Source: Burkholderia sp. 4M9327F10
GTDB lineage: Bacteria; Pseudomonadota; Gammaproteobacteria; Burkholderiales; Burkholderiaceae
Direction: 5' to 3'
DNA: 64,000 bases
NCBI RefSeq assembly: GCF_005503145.1
Contig: NZ_SCNV01000042.1
Span: 1 to 64,000 of the forward strand
The position numbers were made by a program, and so were the translations under genes. This document shows positions 17,886 to 27,479 of this stretch, piece after piece (position 1 is the first letter of the stretch; every line of letters starts with the position of its first letter). Below the pieces are notes generated by a model that saw only the letters and a program-made list of their open reading frames with translations, did not search any database and was not told where the DNA came from.

Positions 17886-20492
17886 ATGGCGCGGAAACTC
17901 GAGACATACCAGCGCAAACGCCGCTTCGACGGGACACCCGAGCCGTCCGGCACGCCACGGCGCAGCCGCACAACGGCGCGCGCAAAAGGCAATCGCAAGC
18001 GCAACGGCCATGTGCTTTCCTTCGTGATTCAGGAACATGATGCCCGCAACCTTCATTACGACTTCCGTCTTGAACTGGATGGCACGTTGAAGTCATGGGC
18101 CGTGCCGAAAGGGCCGAGCCTGGACCCTTCGGTCAAGCGTCTGGCCGTCCACGTCGAAGATCATCCGCTGGAATACGGATCGTTCGAAGGGGAGATTCCA
18201 CAAGGCAACTATGGCGCCGGCACGGTGCTCGTCTGGGACCGTGGCACCTGGGAGCCCGCGGGCGGCGAGCGGGCAGCGCATGACGCTTACGAAGCCGGCA
18301 AGCTGAAGTTCCGCCTCGATGGCGAGAAGCTGCACGGCGGATGGACGCTCGTGAAGAGCCATATGCGCGGTGCCGGCCACAAGGAACAGTGGCTCCTGAT
18401 CAAGGAGCGCGATGACGAGGCCCGCAGTGAGGACGAATTCGACGTGCTCACCGAACGTCCTGGCAGCGTGTTGTCGCCCCATGAGGGCGCGGCGAAGACG
18501 GGCTGCCCGGACATTGTATCCACACGCAGCCTTCAGTCGCTGCGGAAGCTGGCTGCCACGCCCACCATCGAGGGTGCCGTGAAGGCGAAGCTGCCGGCCA
18601 CGCTCAAACCGCAACTCGCGACGCTTGTCGATGCCGCTGCGCAAGGCGACGACTGGTCGTACGAAATCAAGTTCGACGGCTATCGCGTGCTCGCGCGCAT
18701 CGACCGGCAGGACGCGAGGCGGCCGGTACGCATCCACACCCGTTCGGGCCTCGACTGGAGTGCGAAATTCAGCATGCAATGCGATGCGCTTGCCGGACTG
18801 GACATCGGTTCGGCATGGCTCGACGGCGAGGCAGCCGTGCTGGACGAACGGGGCGTGCCGGACTTCCAGGCCTTGCAAAACGCGTTCGACACCGGTCGTC
18901 CGCAGGACATCGTGCTGTTTCTGTTCGACCTGCCTTACCTGAATGGTTACGACTTGCGCGCGGTGCCGCTCGTGCAACGGCGCGCTCTGTTGCGTGCGTT
19001 GCTGGATCACGCTGGCGGCGGCATGCTGCGCTTCTCCGAAGACTTCGCTGTCGCTCCTGGTGATCTCCTGCAAAGCGCCTGCGAGGTAGCGCTGGAAGGC
19101 ATCGTCGGCAAGCGGCGTGACAGCCACTACGTTTCCAGGCGAAGCACGGCGTGGATCAAGCTACGCTGCCGGCGGCGCCAGGAATTCGTGATCGGCGGCT
19201 ATAGCGAGCCTGCCGGCAGCCGCACGGGGTTCGGCGCGCTGCTGCTCGGCGTGCATGATGCAAAGCACCGGCTGCAGTATGCCGGCCGTGTCGGCACGGG
19301 TTTCGATTCGGTCACCTTGCGCCGCGTAAAGCAGGAACTGGCCGCACGCGAAACCGGACAGATGCCGTTTGCGAGCGCGCCGCGCGAACGCAGCCGAACT
19401 CGCGTTCATTGGGTGAAGCCGGAACTCGTCGCCGAATGCAACTTCGCACAGTGGACGAGCGACGGCCTTGTGCGTCAGGCTTCGTTCATCAGTCTGCGCG
19501 GCGACAAGCCCGCGCGTGAAATCGTGCAGGAGACGCCACGCATGACCACCGCAAAGCCAACGAGGCACGCGAGCAAGGCCGCGGCGCCCGGCGAATCGAC
19601 CGTCGCCGGTGTGCGGATTTCGCATCCGGAGCGCGTGATCGACAAAAGCACCGGGACGACCAAGCTGGACCTCGTGCGCTACTACGAGTGGATCGCGCCG
19701 CGCATGCTGCCGCATCTGGCGGACCGGCCCGTTGCGCTCGTGCGCACCCCGGAGGGGCTTGGCGGCGAGTTCTTTTTCCAGAAGCACGCCAACAGGCTCG
19801 CACTGCCACACATCACGCAGCACAAGGGACTCGACCCCGGCCATGCGCCGCTCCTGACAATCGAGAGCGCCGAGGCGCTGGTCGGCGCGGCGCAGATGGA
19901 TGCGATCGAATTCCACACATGGAACGGGCTGGCATCGGACCTGGAAAGACCCGACCGGATGGTGTTCGATCTCGACCCGGACGCCGCCCTGGGCTGGGAC
20001 AAAATGATCGAAGCGGCGCAGCTTACGCGCGAGCTGCTTGCGGAGCTCGGTCTCGATTCCTGGTGCAAGACAAGCGGCGGCAAGGGGCTGCATGTGGTGG
20101 TGCCACTCGTAAAGAGTCTCGGCTGGGAGGACGTGAAGGCGTTTTCGCAGGCGGTCGCGCAACATATGGCCGGAACGCTTCCTGATCGTTTCAGCGCAAA
20201 GATGGCCAAGCAAAACCGCCACCAGAAGATATTCGTCGACTATCTGCGCAACAACCGGGGCTCGAGTACGATCACGGCATTTTCGGCGCGTGCGCGGGAG
20301 GGGCTCGGTGTTTCCGTGCCGCTTTCGTGGGATGAGGTCGAACACACGACGGCCGGCGATCAATGGAACGTCGGCAATCTGCGCCAACGCCTCGATGCGC
20401 TCAAAGCCGACCCGTGGGCCGGCTATGCAAAGTGCCGCCAGCGCATCACCGGCGCCATGCGCAAGCGTCTCGATTCATCGGCAAGCGGCTAA
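17886..20492 (+). CDS. ligD: Multifunctional DNA ligase D (phosphoesterase-ligase-polymerase)
   Basis: An 868-residue NHEJ ligase with domains in the order phosphoesterase, ligase, polymerase. The phosphoesterase (about 40-190) has HDARNLHYDFRLELDG. The ATP-dependent ligase (about 240-540) has the nucleotidyl lysine K262 in EIKFDGYR and WLDGEAAVLD. The primase-polymerase (about 570-860) has the metal-binding FDLDPD and SGGKGLHVVVPL. Full length, no break. ku precedes it directly. The gene overlaps the converging antiporter gene by 4 bases. Confidence 0.95.
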   Translation: MARKLETYQRKRRFDGTPEPSGTPRRSRTTARAKGNRKRNGHVLSFVIQEHDARNLHYDFRLELDGTLKSWAVPKGPSLDPSVKRLAVHVEDHPLEYGSFEGEIPQGNYGAGTVLVWDRGTWEPAGGERAAHDAYEAGKLKFRLDGEKLHGGWTLVKSHMRGAGHKEQWLLIKERDDEARSEDEFDVLTERPGSVLSPHEGAAKTGCPDIVSTRSLQSLRKLAATPTIEGAVKAKLPATLKPQLATLVDAAAQGDDWSYEIKFDGYRVLARIDRQDARRPVRIHTRSGLDWSAKFSMQCDALAGLDIGSAWLDGEAAVLDERGVPDFQALQNAFDTGRPQDIVLFLFDLPYLNGYDLRAVPLVQRRALLRALLDHAGGGMLRFSEDFAVAPGDLLQSACEVALEGIVGKRRDSHYVSRRSTAWIKLRCRRRQEFVIGGYSEPAGSRTGFGALLLGVHDAKHRLQYAGRVGTGFDSVTLRRVKQELAARETGQMPFASAPRERSRTRVHWVKPELVAECNFAQWTSDGLVRQASFISLRGDKPAREIVQETPRMTTAKPTRHASKAAAPGESTVAGVRISHPERVIDKSTGTTKLDLVRYYEWIAPRMLPHLADRPVALVRTPEGLGGEFFFQKHANRLALPHITQHKGLDPGHAPLLTIESAEALVGAAQMDAIEFHTWNGLASDLERPDRMVFDLDPDAALGWDKMIEAAQLTRELLAELGLDSWCKTSGGKGLHVVVPLVKSLGWEDVKAFSQAVAQHMAGTLPDRFSAKMAKQNRHQKIFVDYLRNNRGSSTITAFSARAREGLGVSVPLSWDEVEHTTAGDQWNVGNLRQRLDALKADPWAGYAKCRQRITGAMRKRLDSSASG

Positions 20493-21820
20493 CCGCGACT
20501 CACCGCTTGCCCGTTTCGCCGCTGGAAATATCTTCCGAGCGCGTATCCGGCCGTCGATCCGTGTATCAGAACCGACAGCACGATCGTGTCGAGCACGGCC
20601 GGCACCAGTGGGCGCAACGTGTGACCCGCTTCGTCGACACCCATCACGGCGTAATAGAACGCGCCCACGCCGCGAATACCCATCCACGCCAGCAATCCCC
20701 GCTGATCGAAGTCTGCGTCTGAACCCAGCATGGCCGCCAGCACGGACAGTGGTCGCGCAACAAGAAACAGCAGCAGTGCCGGAAAGACCGCGTGAAGATC
20801 GAGCATCTGACGCCAGTGCGCGGAAACGACGCAACCGATCACGAGCATCAACGACAGTTCTGCGATCCGTTCGATCTCAATTGTGAACCCGAGCATTGCT
20901 TCGGCGAGGTAGGCCTGTGCGCGCTTCGGATCTTTCGCGACATCGAGGCGCTCGCCGTGCTGTACGTCGTCAAGCAGTTGCGCGGGACTCGTCTCACCCG
21001 TGGTGCGCCGCTCCTGGTGGCGCAGCGCGACGCCTGCGGCAAAAACCGCAACGAACGCATATGCATGAACGAGCAGCGCGGCGCCATACGACGACGACAT
21101 GAGACCGAGGGCGATGAAGCCATCCAGCCCGATCGCTTCGCCTAGACGCGTCCTCAGCAGGAACACGATCTTCGCGAATGCGACTGCAAAGAGCCAGCCG
21201 ATCGCCAGCGCGCCGAAGACCCCCCATGCCAGCGAACCAATAAATGCGAGCGTGCTGCCGGTGCCGAACGGATGCGTGCCGCAGAGCCACAAGCCGAGCA
21301 GGGCGAACGGCCATGCCGCGCCGTCGTTGAGTCCGCCTTCGCCGGACAGTGCAAACCTGACAGGCTCGTCGTCGCCGGCCTCGGTTACACGTAGTTCGTT
21401 TGCGAGTACCGGATCGGTTGGCGCGAGCGCGGCGGCGAGAAATAGCGCGGCGCCCCATGTCCACTCAGTGGCGAAGCCCACGGCGGCTGTCATGAGCGCG
21501 ACGGTAACGATCATCGCCAGAACGCCTAGCCGCAGTGGCGGATGCCAGAGGCGGCTGGTTAGTGGCACGCGCAGATGCATGCCTGTCGCGAACAATGAAA
21601 TGACCAGGCCGATCTCCGCAACGATGCGCAGCAGCCGTGGCCAGCCGAGCAGATCCACGCTGACGAGGCCGCTCACAGCCGGCCCGACGACGACGCCGAC
21701 GACGAGGTAGATCATCGCTCCGGTCAGCGGCAGACGCGCAATCGGTCCGCGCGCGAGCGCGACAAGCGTGACAAGACCGCCGATCAACAGGAACCAGATG
21801 GCTTCGGTGCTCATTGCCAT
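20489..21820 (-). CDS. Cation:proton antiporter (CPA1 family)
   Basis: A Na+/H+ antiporter of the CPA1/NhaP type with about 12 membrane segments. The transport core shows ALAPTDPVLANELRV, with the conserved aspartate, and SGEGGLNDGAAWPFALLG, with the ND pair. RGLLAWMGIRGVGAFYYAV is the conserved later segment. Starts at 21820 (MAMSTEAIW) or 21814 fit the first membrane helix; an in-frame TTG at 21883 would add 21 polar residues and has no better SD. It converges with ligD. Confidence 0.83.
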   Translation of the reverse strand: MAMSTEAIWFLLIGGLVTLVALARGPIARLPLTGAMIYLVVGVVVGPAVSGLVSVDLLGWPRLLRIVAEIGLVISLFATGMHLRVPLTSRLWHPPLRLGVLAMIVTVALMTAAVGFATEWTWGAALFLAAALAPTDPVLANELRVTEAGDDEPVRFALSGEGGLNDGAAWPFALLGLWLCGTHPFGTGSTLAFIGSLAWGVFGALAIGWLFAVAFAKIVFLLRTRLGEAIGLDGFIALGLMSSSYGAALLVHAYAFVAVFAAGVALRHQERRTTGETSPAQLLDDVQHGERLDVAKDPKRAQAYLAEAMLGFTIEIERIAELSLMLVIGCVVSAHWRQMLDLHAVFPALLLFLVARPLSVLAAMLGSDADFDQRGLLAWMGIRGVGAFYYAVMGVDEAGHTLRPLVPAVLDTIVLSVLIHGSTAGYALGRYFQRRNGQAVSRG

Positions 21821-21884
21821 GTTGTGCTGGTTGAATCGCTCACGAGTGAGCAAGTGCCGTTCCTCGTACGTACTTCTGGTCAAT

Positions 21885-22475
21885 TCACAAGCTCACCAGC
21901 GGCAGGAAAACGTCCTCCACAATCTCCCTGATTGCCTCGTCCGACAGCGGCTCGAAGGTCATCAGAACCTCATGGCGTGCAAGGTCGGTCGGAAGCGCAA
22001 CGATTCGCGGGGTAAGGCGGGCAGCGGCGATCTCACCACGATCAATCGCGCGTCCCAGGATGGTTTGCATGACGTCGGAGTCGACGATCTGCGACCTGAT
22101 CTGCGCCCTCATGGTTGCCAGGTTGGAATGCTGGTCCGCCAGGTCCTTCTGCATGTCGAAAACCAGCCTGATCAGGTCAGGCCGGGCACGGTCGGACAAG
22201 CGGCGAAGCAGAAGGCTGATTTCGTCGCGGACGCTGCCGAGATCGGGGACGGTGATCGGGTTCTGTGCAAAATGCCGTGCTAACGCAGCCGTTGCGAGCG
22301 CGGTCCGGCTCGGCCAGCGCCGATAGAGCACAGGCCGGCTCGTACCCGCACGCTTCGCGACGCCCTCCAGCGTGAGCCCGCCGTAGCCGCGCTCGATCAG
22401 TTCTGCCCAGCCGGCGTCAAGGATCGCGTCCTCCAGCTGGGTGCCTCGCCGCCGTCCGGCTTTATCAGTATTCAT
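21885..22475 (-). CDS. TetR-family transcriptional regulator
   Basis: A 196-residue TetR repressor. The DNA-binding helix-turn-helix is LTLEGVAKRAGTSRPVLYRRW (about residues 34-54); the C-terminal ligand domain is unassigned. It is divergent from the FAD monooxygenase gene, and the region between them holds a 39-base palindrome. By analogy it represses the monooxygenase and itself until an aromatic or antibiotic ligand binds. The start at 22475 fits the usual N-terminal length. Confidence 0.87.
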   Translation of the reverse strand: MNTDKAGRRRGTQLEDAILDAGWAELIERGYGGLTLEGVAKRAGTSRPVLYRRWPSRTALATAALARHFAQNPITVPDLGSVRDEISLLLRRLSDRARPDLIRLVFDMQKDLADQHSNLATMRAQIRSQIVDSDVMQTILGRAIDRGEIAAARLTPRIVALPTDLARHEVLMTFEPLSDEAIREIVEDVFLPLVSL

Positions 22476-22499
22476 GGTGCCCCATTTAAGATTCACTCT

Positions 22500-22538
22500 G
22501 CATCCTATTGAACTATTGATCCCGATCAAATAAGATGC
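22500..22538. promoter_or_regulatory. Candidate TetR operator palindrome
   Basis: GCATCCTATT (22500-22509) and AATAAGATGC (22529-22538) form a 10-base inverted repeat with one mismatch, centred at 22519. A smaller TTGATC-CC-GATCAA lies inside at about 22516-22529. It is between the TetR start and the monooxygenase gene, where a divergent repressor would bind. This is inference from position and symmetry. Confidence 0.55.
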
Positions 22539-22551
22539 ACATCGTACCTTA

Positions 22552-23814
22552 TTGATTGGGGAAATCCTATGTTCGAGGCGCAAGGATTTCAAATCCCGCT
22601 CGGTCCTGATCTCCGGGGCCAGCATCGCCGGGCCGGCACTGGCCTACTGGCTCGATCGCTATGGCTTCGATGTGACGGTGGTGGAGCGCTCGGACACCAT
22701 TCGCAGCGGCGGCTACCCCATTGATGTACGCGGCACTGCGATCGACGTCGTCGAACGCATGGGCGTGCTTTCGCAACTGCGGGCGGCCCATATCGACACC
22801 CGAAAGCTGACGTTTGTCGACGCGGTTGGAAAATCGATCGCCACCCTCAAACCGGAGAACCTGGCCGGTGGGGTGACCACTCGTCACATCGAATTGCCGC
22901 GTGGCGAACTGACTTCGGTTCTGTACGATCTCACGCGAGACGGCCGGGTCCGTTACCGGTTCAACGACTCCATCGAGGCGCTGCACGATGACGGCGCCGG
23001 CGTAGACGTTCGCTTCAGAAGCGGGGTGGCGCAGCGGTTCGATATCGTAATCGGCGCGGACGGCATGCATTCCAACACGCGTGCCCTGGCGTTCGGACCG
23101 GAAGCGCCGTTTAACCGCTACCTTGGTTTTTGCTTCAACCTCTTCTCACTGCCAAACGAACTTGGCCTTTCGCACGAAGCCGTCGTCTATGGCGAACCGG
23201 GCCGCGTCGCAGGCGTGTATGCGGTTGGCGACAGTCAGACGCTGCACGGCTTCCTGAACTTCGCTGCTGATGAACCGCCTTTTCATGCGCGCCCGGACGT
23301 CGACAGGCAGCGCCAGCGGACGGTGGAAATTTTCAGCGAGGGCGGCTGGGAGGTGCCTCGGTTGATTGCGGCCATGCAGCGCGCAGATGACCTTTTCTTC
23401 GACACGGTCAGTCAGATCCATATGCCGTGCTGGTCGTCCGGCCGGGTGGCGCTGGCCGGCGACGCCGCTCACGCACCTTCGTTCCTGTCCGGACAGGGTT
23501 CCAGCCTCGCACTGGTCGGCGCCTATGTGCTTGCCGGAGAACTGGCAGCGCATGCGGATCCTGTCGAGGCCTTTGCTTCTTATGAACGAATCGCCCGGCC
23601 GTTCATGGAGGCAAACCAGGGGCTGGCCACCAGGAAGGGCGGGACCCTTCTCATGCCACGTACCCAGGAGGAAGTCGATGCGCGCAACGCCGCGCTCGCC
23701 GCAATGCAGCGTTCGGGAGAAGGCCCCTCGTATGGCGACCACGCAAGGCAGGTACACAACGCGCTGACGCTGCCCGATTACACCGGCTGGCTTCGCGAGC
23801 AACACCGGGGGTAA
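22552..23814 (+). CDS. FAD-dependent monooxygenase (PheA/TetX-like)
   Basis: A flavoprotein hydroxylase of about 400 residues. VLISGASIAGPALAYWLDRYGFDVTVVER holds the GxGxxG-type FAD fold (here SGASIAG, a common variant), IGADGMHSNTR is the DG motif and GRVALAGDAAHAPSFLSGQGSSLALVGAYVLAGEL the GD motif. The start is unclear: the only in-frame candidate is TTG at 22552, without an SD. An ATG at 22569 behind GGGGAA is in a different frame, so a small frameshift near 22570-22590 is possible. Divergent from a TetR gene. Confidence 0.82.
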   Translation: MIGEILCSRRKDFKSRSVLISGASIAGPALAYWLDRYGFDVTVVERSDTIRSGGYPIDVRGTAIDVVERMGVLSQLRAAHIDTRKLTFVDAVGKSIATLKPENLAGGVTTRHIELPRGELTSVLYDLTRDGRVRYRFNDSIEALHDDGAGVDVRFRSGVAQRFDIVIGADGMHSNTRALAFGPEAPFNRYLGFCFNLFSLPNELGLSHEAVVYGEPGRVAGVYAVGDSQTLHGFLNFAADEPPFHARPDVDRQRQRTVEIFSEGGWEVPRLIAAMQRADDLFFDTVSQIHMPCWSSGRVALAGDAAHAPSFLSGQGSSLALVGAYVLAGELAAHADPVEAFASYERIARPFMEANQGLATRKGGTLLMPRTQEEVDARNAALAAMQRSGEGPSYGDHARQVHNALTLPDYTGWLREQHRG

Positions 23815-23921
23815 GCGGCGTGGGACCGCAAGGCCGCCGTCGCTTGCCGGGCAGTGGGAGAGGTGCGCCCGTTTCACTGACTGGGTCCTGCGCGTCAGTC
23901 GCTACAAACGCAGCCAGTCAA

Positions 23922-24749
23922 TCAGGCGTGTCCTACACGCCGTTGCGCCATGTAGCGACCCGGTGAGGTGCCGAGCGCCTTGCGGAACATGGTCACGAAG
24001 CTGCCGGAGCTTTCATAGCCCAGGTCATCCGCGACCTGCTGGACCGAAGATCCGCTGCCCAGCCATTTCACGGCAAGCATGAGGTGGAGCTGCTGACGCC
24101 AGCGGCCGAAGCTCATGCCCGTCTCCTCGGTGAGGCGGCGCGCCAGCGTGCGTTCGCTCAGTCCAACACGCAGTGCCCACGTCTGGATCGTTCCGCGTTC
24201 GGCGGGATTGTCCATGATCATCGCGGCGATTTTGCGAAGCCGGGCGTCGGTCGGCATTGGCAGATGGAGGTTCCCGGTCGGCGCCAGCGCCAGTTCATCC
24301 AGCAGGAGGGTCATGAGATGCGACGCCATGCTGTCCTCGGCATAGAGCACAGGCAGGCTGGCGGAGCGGATCAGAAGCTCGCGCAGCAGCGGGGTCGTGG
24401 AAAGCGCACAGCAGTTCGACGGCAGATCCGACGCGACGCTCGGGTCGAGGAAGACGATGTAGCACTCGAGCATGCCCGTAGCTTTGACTTTGTGCACGAC
24501 GTCACCCGGTATCCAGAGTGCGCTCAGGGGTGGCACGATCCAGAGTGCGCCTTCCACCTCACAGGTGAGAACGCCGCGAAGCGTCAACAGAAGCTCACCC
24601 TTGCGGTGGCGATGGAAGTCCGTTTCCTGCTGGTCGAGCTCGAGGCTGGCCACCACGATGCCGGCGGCGCCGATGGTCACCACCGGGCGAGGCACGAGAT
24701 CCGGGTCGATCCACCCGACGGGAGGCGAAAGCTCGGTCAAGAGAGGCAT
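23922..24749 (-). CDS. AraC-family regulator
   Basis: A 275-residue regulator. The N-terminal cupin-like sensor has FHRHRKGELLLTLRG, and the C-terminal double helix-turn-helix spans about residues 180-270 (WALRVGLSERTLARRLTEETGM and VQQVADDLGYESSGSFVTMFRKALGTSPGRY). It belongs to the YdeC/NimR-like AraC group, which often control an adjacent efflux or detoxification gene. Start at 24749 with AGGA upstream. It is divergent from the O-methyltransferase gene, its likely target. Confidence 0.87.
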   Translation of the reverse strand: MPLLTELSPPVGWIDPDLVPRPVVTIGAAGIVVASLELDQQETDFHRHRKGELLLTLRGVLTCEVEGALWIVPPLSALWIPGDVVHKVKATGMLECYIVFLDPSVASDLPSNCCALSTTPLLRELLIRSASLPVLYAEDSMASHLMTLLLDELALAPTGNLHLPMPTDARLRKIAAMIMDNPAERGTIQTWALRVGLSERTLARRLTEETGMSFGRWRQQLHLMLAVKWLGSGSSVQQVADDLGYESSGSFVTMFRKALGTSPGRYMAQRRVGHA

Positions 24750-24907
24750 GGTCGTCGATCGGTCCTCGCGGCAGCGCGATGATTGGCAAGAAATCCGCAT
24801 ATTCTGGCGATATTGCCCAATGCTGCCAAGCTTGCCAATCCCTACCATGCTCTGAGGGCGGCACACGGAATTCCCCGTCGCCGTTGTCCTTCGGAGCACA
24901 CTCAACC

Positions 24908-25606
24908 ATGGATTCATTGAGCACGGGGCGCGTTGCGCATACATTACATCGGCTCTTCAACGAAGCGGAGCAAGCCGATCGGGCCTTGATGGAGCAGTTC
25001 ATCAATGTCGAGGAGCCCGAACAGTTGATTGCCGACACCCTTGCCGAGCACTTCGCCGAGGAAAGACGCGACCTCCGCGGTTTTTATCACGGCTACGCCG
25101 ATAACTTCCTGAATGTGGCGCCGGAGTATGGGCGGTTTCTTTACCAGTGTGTCCGCGCCCGCAAGGCGCAGCGGATCGTCGAGTTCGGCACGTCGATGGG
25201 AATCTCCACCATCTACCTGGCAACGGCACTGCGCGACATGGGCGGTGGCCAGTTGATCGGTACCGAGCTGGAAGCCGGCAAGGCGGCGCGCGCACGCGCC
25301 AACCTCGAGGCGGCAGGGCTTGCCGATCTGGTCGAAATCCGGGTGGGTGACGCGCGGGAGACGCTTGTCGACGTCGGCGGCGCGGTTGACCTGGTTTTGC
25401 TCGACGGTGCGTTCAGCCTTTATCTGCCCGTGCTGAAGCTGCTTGAGCCGCATTTGACGCCCGGCACGCCCATCCTCGCGGAAAACGCGTTCGATCACGA
25501 CAACGAGTACCTGGCCTATGTCCGCGATCCCGCGAACGGCTATCTCTCGCAGTCGATTCCGATTAGCGCGGGCCGGGGCAACGAGTTCACCGTTTTAACT
25601 CGATGA
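24908..25606 (+). CDS. SAM-dependent O-methyltransferase (class I, CCoAOMT-like)
   Basis: A 232-residue methyltransferase. The SAM-binding motif I is IVEFGTSMGISTIYLA (about residues 88-103), followed by LIGTELEAGKA and DLVLLDGAFSLYLPVLKLLEPHL, as in caffeoyl-CoA/catechol O-methyltransferase-like enzymes. The substrate is unknown. It is divergent from the AraC regulator and its last 12 bases overlap the converging sigma-factor gene. Confidence 0.85.
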   Translation: MDSLSTGRVAHTLHRLFNEAEQADRALMEQFINVEEPEQLIADTLAEHFAEERRDLRGFYHGYADNFLNVAPEYGRFLYQCVRARKAQRIVEFGTSMGISTIYLATALRDMGGGQLIGTELEAGKAARARANLEAAGLADLVEIRVGDARETLVDVGGAVDLVLLDGAFSLYLPVLKLLEPHLTPGTPILAENAFDHDNEYLAYVRDPANGYLSQSIPISAGRGNEFTVLTR

Positions 25607-26857
25607 CAGCGCCATGCGCTTGCGCTGCAGGAATCGGCGCGCAGCCGGATCGCGCTCGAGGCCGATCGCGAGATCGTATGCACCGAGCGCTTCGGCTGTC
25701 GCGCCGGCACGTGCAAGCAGATCGGCGCGCGCGGCCCAGTACGGCTGGTAGTCGGCCAGCCGCGGATCGTCCGCGTAAGGTTCGAGCGCGTCGAGCGCCG
25801 CCTGCGGGCCGTCCCGTTCCGCCAGCGCGAGCGCACGGTTCACCGCGACCACCGGCGACGCGGCAATCGCGAGCAGCGCATCGTAGAGCTGCACGATCTC
25901 GTCCCAGTTCGGACGGCGCGTCCGGCAGCGGTGTATGTGCGCCGACTGCAGCGCGGCTTCGAGCTGAAAGCGCCCGATTGCATTGAACGCGCTCGCCCGC
26001 CGCAGCAGGACGTCGGCTGCGTCGATCATCGGCGCGTTCCATGTGGCCGGATCCTGGGCCGATAGCGGCACGTACTCGCCGGCCGCATCGCGGCGCGCGT
26101 CGCGTCGCGCCTGCGCGTACAGCATCAGCGCGAGCAGACCCAGCGCCTCTGGTTCCCCGGGCAGCAGTTCGACGAGCAGTTGCGCAAGAAACAGCGCTTC
26201 GCCAGCGAGATCGCGCCGGCCGCTGTCGCTGCCGAGCGGGTCGGTCCATGCTTCCGCATAGGCGGCGTAGACCGCTTCCAGTACCGCGGCTAACCGGCCG
26301 GGCAGCTCCTCGCGCTCAGGCACGCTGAACGGAATGCCCGCTTCGTGGATCTTGCTCTTCGCCCGCGCGAGGCGCTTGCTCATGGCGGCGGGCGACGTCA
26401 GGAACGCTGACGCGATCGTCTTCGCTTCGAGCCCCAGCACCACCTGCAGCATCAGCGGGGTGCGAATCGCGGCGTCGAGCGCGGGGTGCGTGCATGCGAA
26501 CAGCAGTGCGAGCCGCCGGTCGGGCAACGCACCGGCTTCCCGCTCGTCGATTTCGTCGGCGAGGATGGCGAGCTGGTTCGTCACCTCATCGCCCACTTGC
26601 CGATGACGCGCGCCGTCGATCGCCCGGCGGCGCGCAACCGTCATCAGCCACGCTTCAGGATTCGCCGGGCAGCCGCGCTGCGGCCAGTCCGCGAGCGCCG
26701 CCGCAAACGCGTCGGCCAGCGCGTCCTCGGCCGCGGCGACGTCGCGCGTGCGCATCGCCAGCAGCGCGACGAGCTTGCCGTAACTGCGGCGCGCGGCCGC
26801 CTCGGCAATCGAGTGTGCGAGGCTGTCGGCGTCGCGGTCGGCGCCGGGCAGGCTCAT
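25595..26857 (-). CDS. RNA polymerase sigma factor, ECF42 type (DUF6596)
   Basis: A 420-residue ECF sigma factor of the type with a long C-terminal TPR-like domain. Region 2 is AAAEDALADAFAAALADWPQRGCPANPEAWLMTVARRRAID, region 4 has IASAFLTSPAAMSKRLARAKSKI, and residues 190-420 form the DUF6596/helical extension. No anti-sigma gene is near; ECF42 factors are typically paired with a DGPF/YCII protein as here. Start overlaps the YCII stop by 4 bases, so the two are co-translated. Confidence 0.9.
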   Translation of the reverse strand: MSLPGADRDADSLAHSIAEAAARRSYGKLVALLAMRTRDVAAAEDALADAFAAALADWPQRGCPANPEAWLMTVARRRAIDGARHRQVGDEVTNQLAILADEIDEREAGALPDRRLALLFACTHPALDAAIRTPLMLQVVLGLEAKTIASAFLTSPAAMSKRLARAKSKIHEAGIPFSVPEREELPGRLAAVLEAVYAAYAEAWTDPLGSDSGRRDLAGEALFLAQLLVELLPGEPEALGLLALMLYAQARRDARRDAAGEYVPLSAQDPATWNAPMIDAADVLLRRASAFNAIGRFQLEAALQSAHIHRCRTRRPNWDEIVQLYDALLAIAASPVVAVNRALALAERDGPQAALDALEPYADDPRLADYQPYWAARADLLARAGATAEALGAYDLAIGLERDPAARRFLQRKRMALSSS

Positions 26858-27225
26858 GTGCAGGTTGGCCCTTCATAGGGGGCGGTCCAGACCGGGCGCA
26901 CCTCCATGACGCCATGCGTCGCACCGGGACAACGCGACGCCCACGCGATCGCCGCGTCCAGGTTGGGCACGTCGATCAGGTAGTAGCCGGCGAGCTGCTC
27001 CTTCGAATCGGAGTACGGTCCGTCGAGCACCTGCGGTTTGCCGTCGACGAGCCGCACCGTGGTGGCCGCCTGCGTAGGCTGCAGGCGGTTGGCGCCCACC
27101 AGCGCCTGCGCCTTTTGCAATGACTCGGTGTACGCCTGATACGCAGCGACACCTTGCTGCCGCTCGCTGTCGGTCATCTGGCTCCAGCCGTTTTCTTGCG
27201 AATAGATCATCAACAGATATTGCAT
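26854..27225 (-). CDS. YCII/DGPF-domain protein, partner of ECF42 sigma factor
   Basis: A 123-residue YciI-related protein. MQYLLMIYSQENGW opens the fold and DGPYSDSKEQLAGYYLIDVPNLDAAIAWA is the DGPF-type core. Genes for such proteins sit next to ECF42 sigma genes in many bacteria, and the sigma is thought to control their expression. A perfect GGAGG lies 5 bases before the ATG at 27225. Confidence 0.9.
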   Translation of the reverse strand: MQYLLMIYSQENGWSQMTDSERQQGVAAYQAYTESLQKAQALVGANRLQPTQAATTVRLVDGKPQVLDGPYSDSKEQLAGYYLIDVPNLDAAIAWASRCPGATHGVMEVRPVWTAPYEGPTCT

Positions 27226-27403
27226 GTGAACCTCCGTCATAGGGTTAGGGCGGGGAAGGGCATCGGGCCGCCACTACAATGACGCGCGGTCCGCACGCTG
27301 ACGGACAGGTGGCGTCAAAAAAATCGCGGATGGGGCGCATCCGTCTCGTTCGTTCACCTGCGCAAAGCCAGCCCTATAGGTACATCAGCAGATCAACGAT
27401 AAT

Positions 27404-27415
27404 ATGGCATTCCAG
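27404..27415. promoter_or_regulatory. Candidate GntR/FCD operator upstream of the regulator
   Basis: ATGGCATTCCAG matches the half-site pair TGG-N4-CCA found twice before the catabolic operon (28349 and 28391). It is 76 bases before the ATG of the first FCD regulator, in a position for autoregulation. The remaining bases of the 27226-27479 gap show nothing else I can support. Confidence 0.5.
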
Positions 27416-27479
27416 AGCCCGCGAGTCTCGCCATTTCGGGCGCGCGGGAACGCCAATGTTCACTTCTTTTTTGCTGCCC

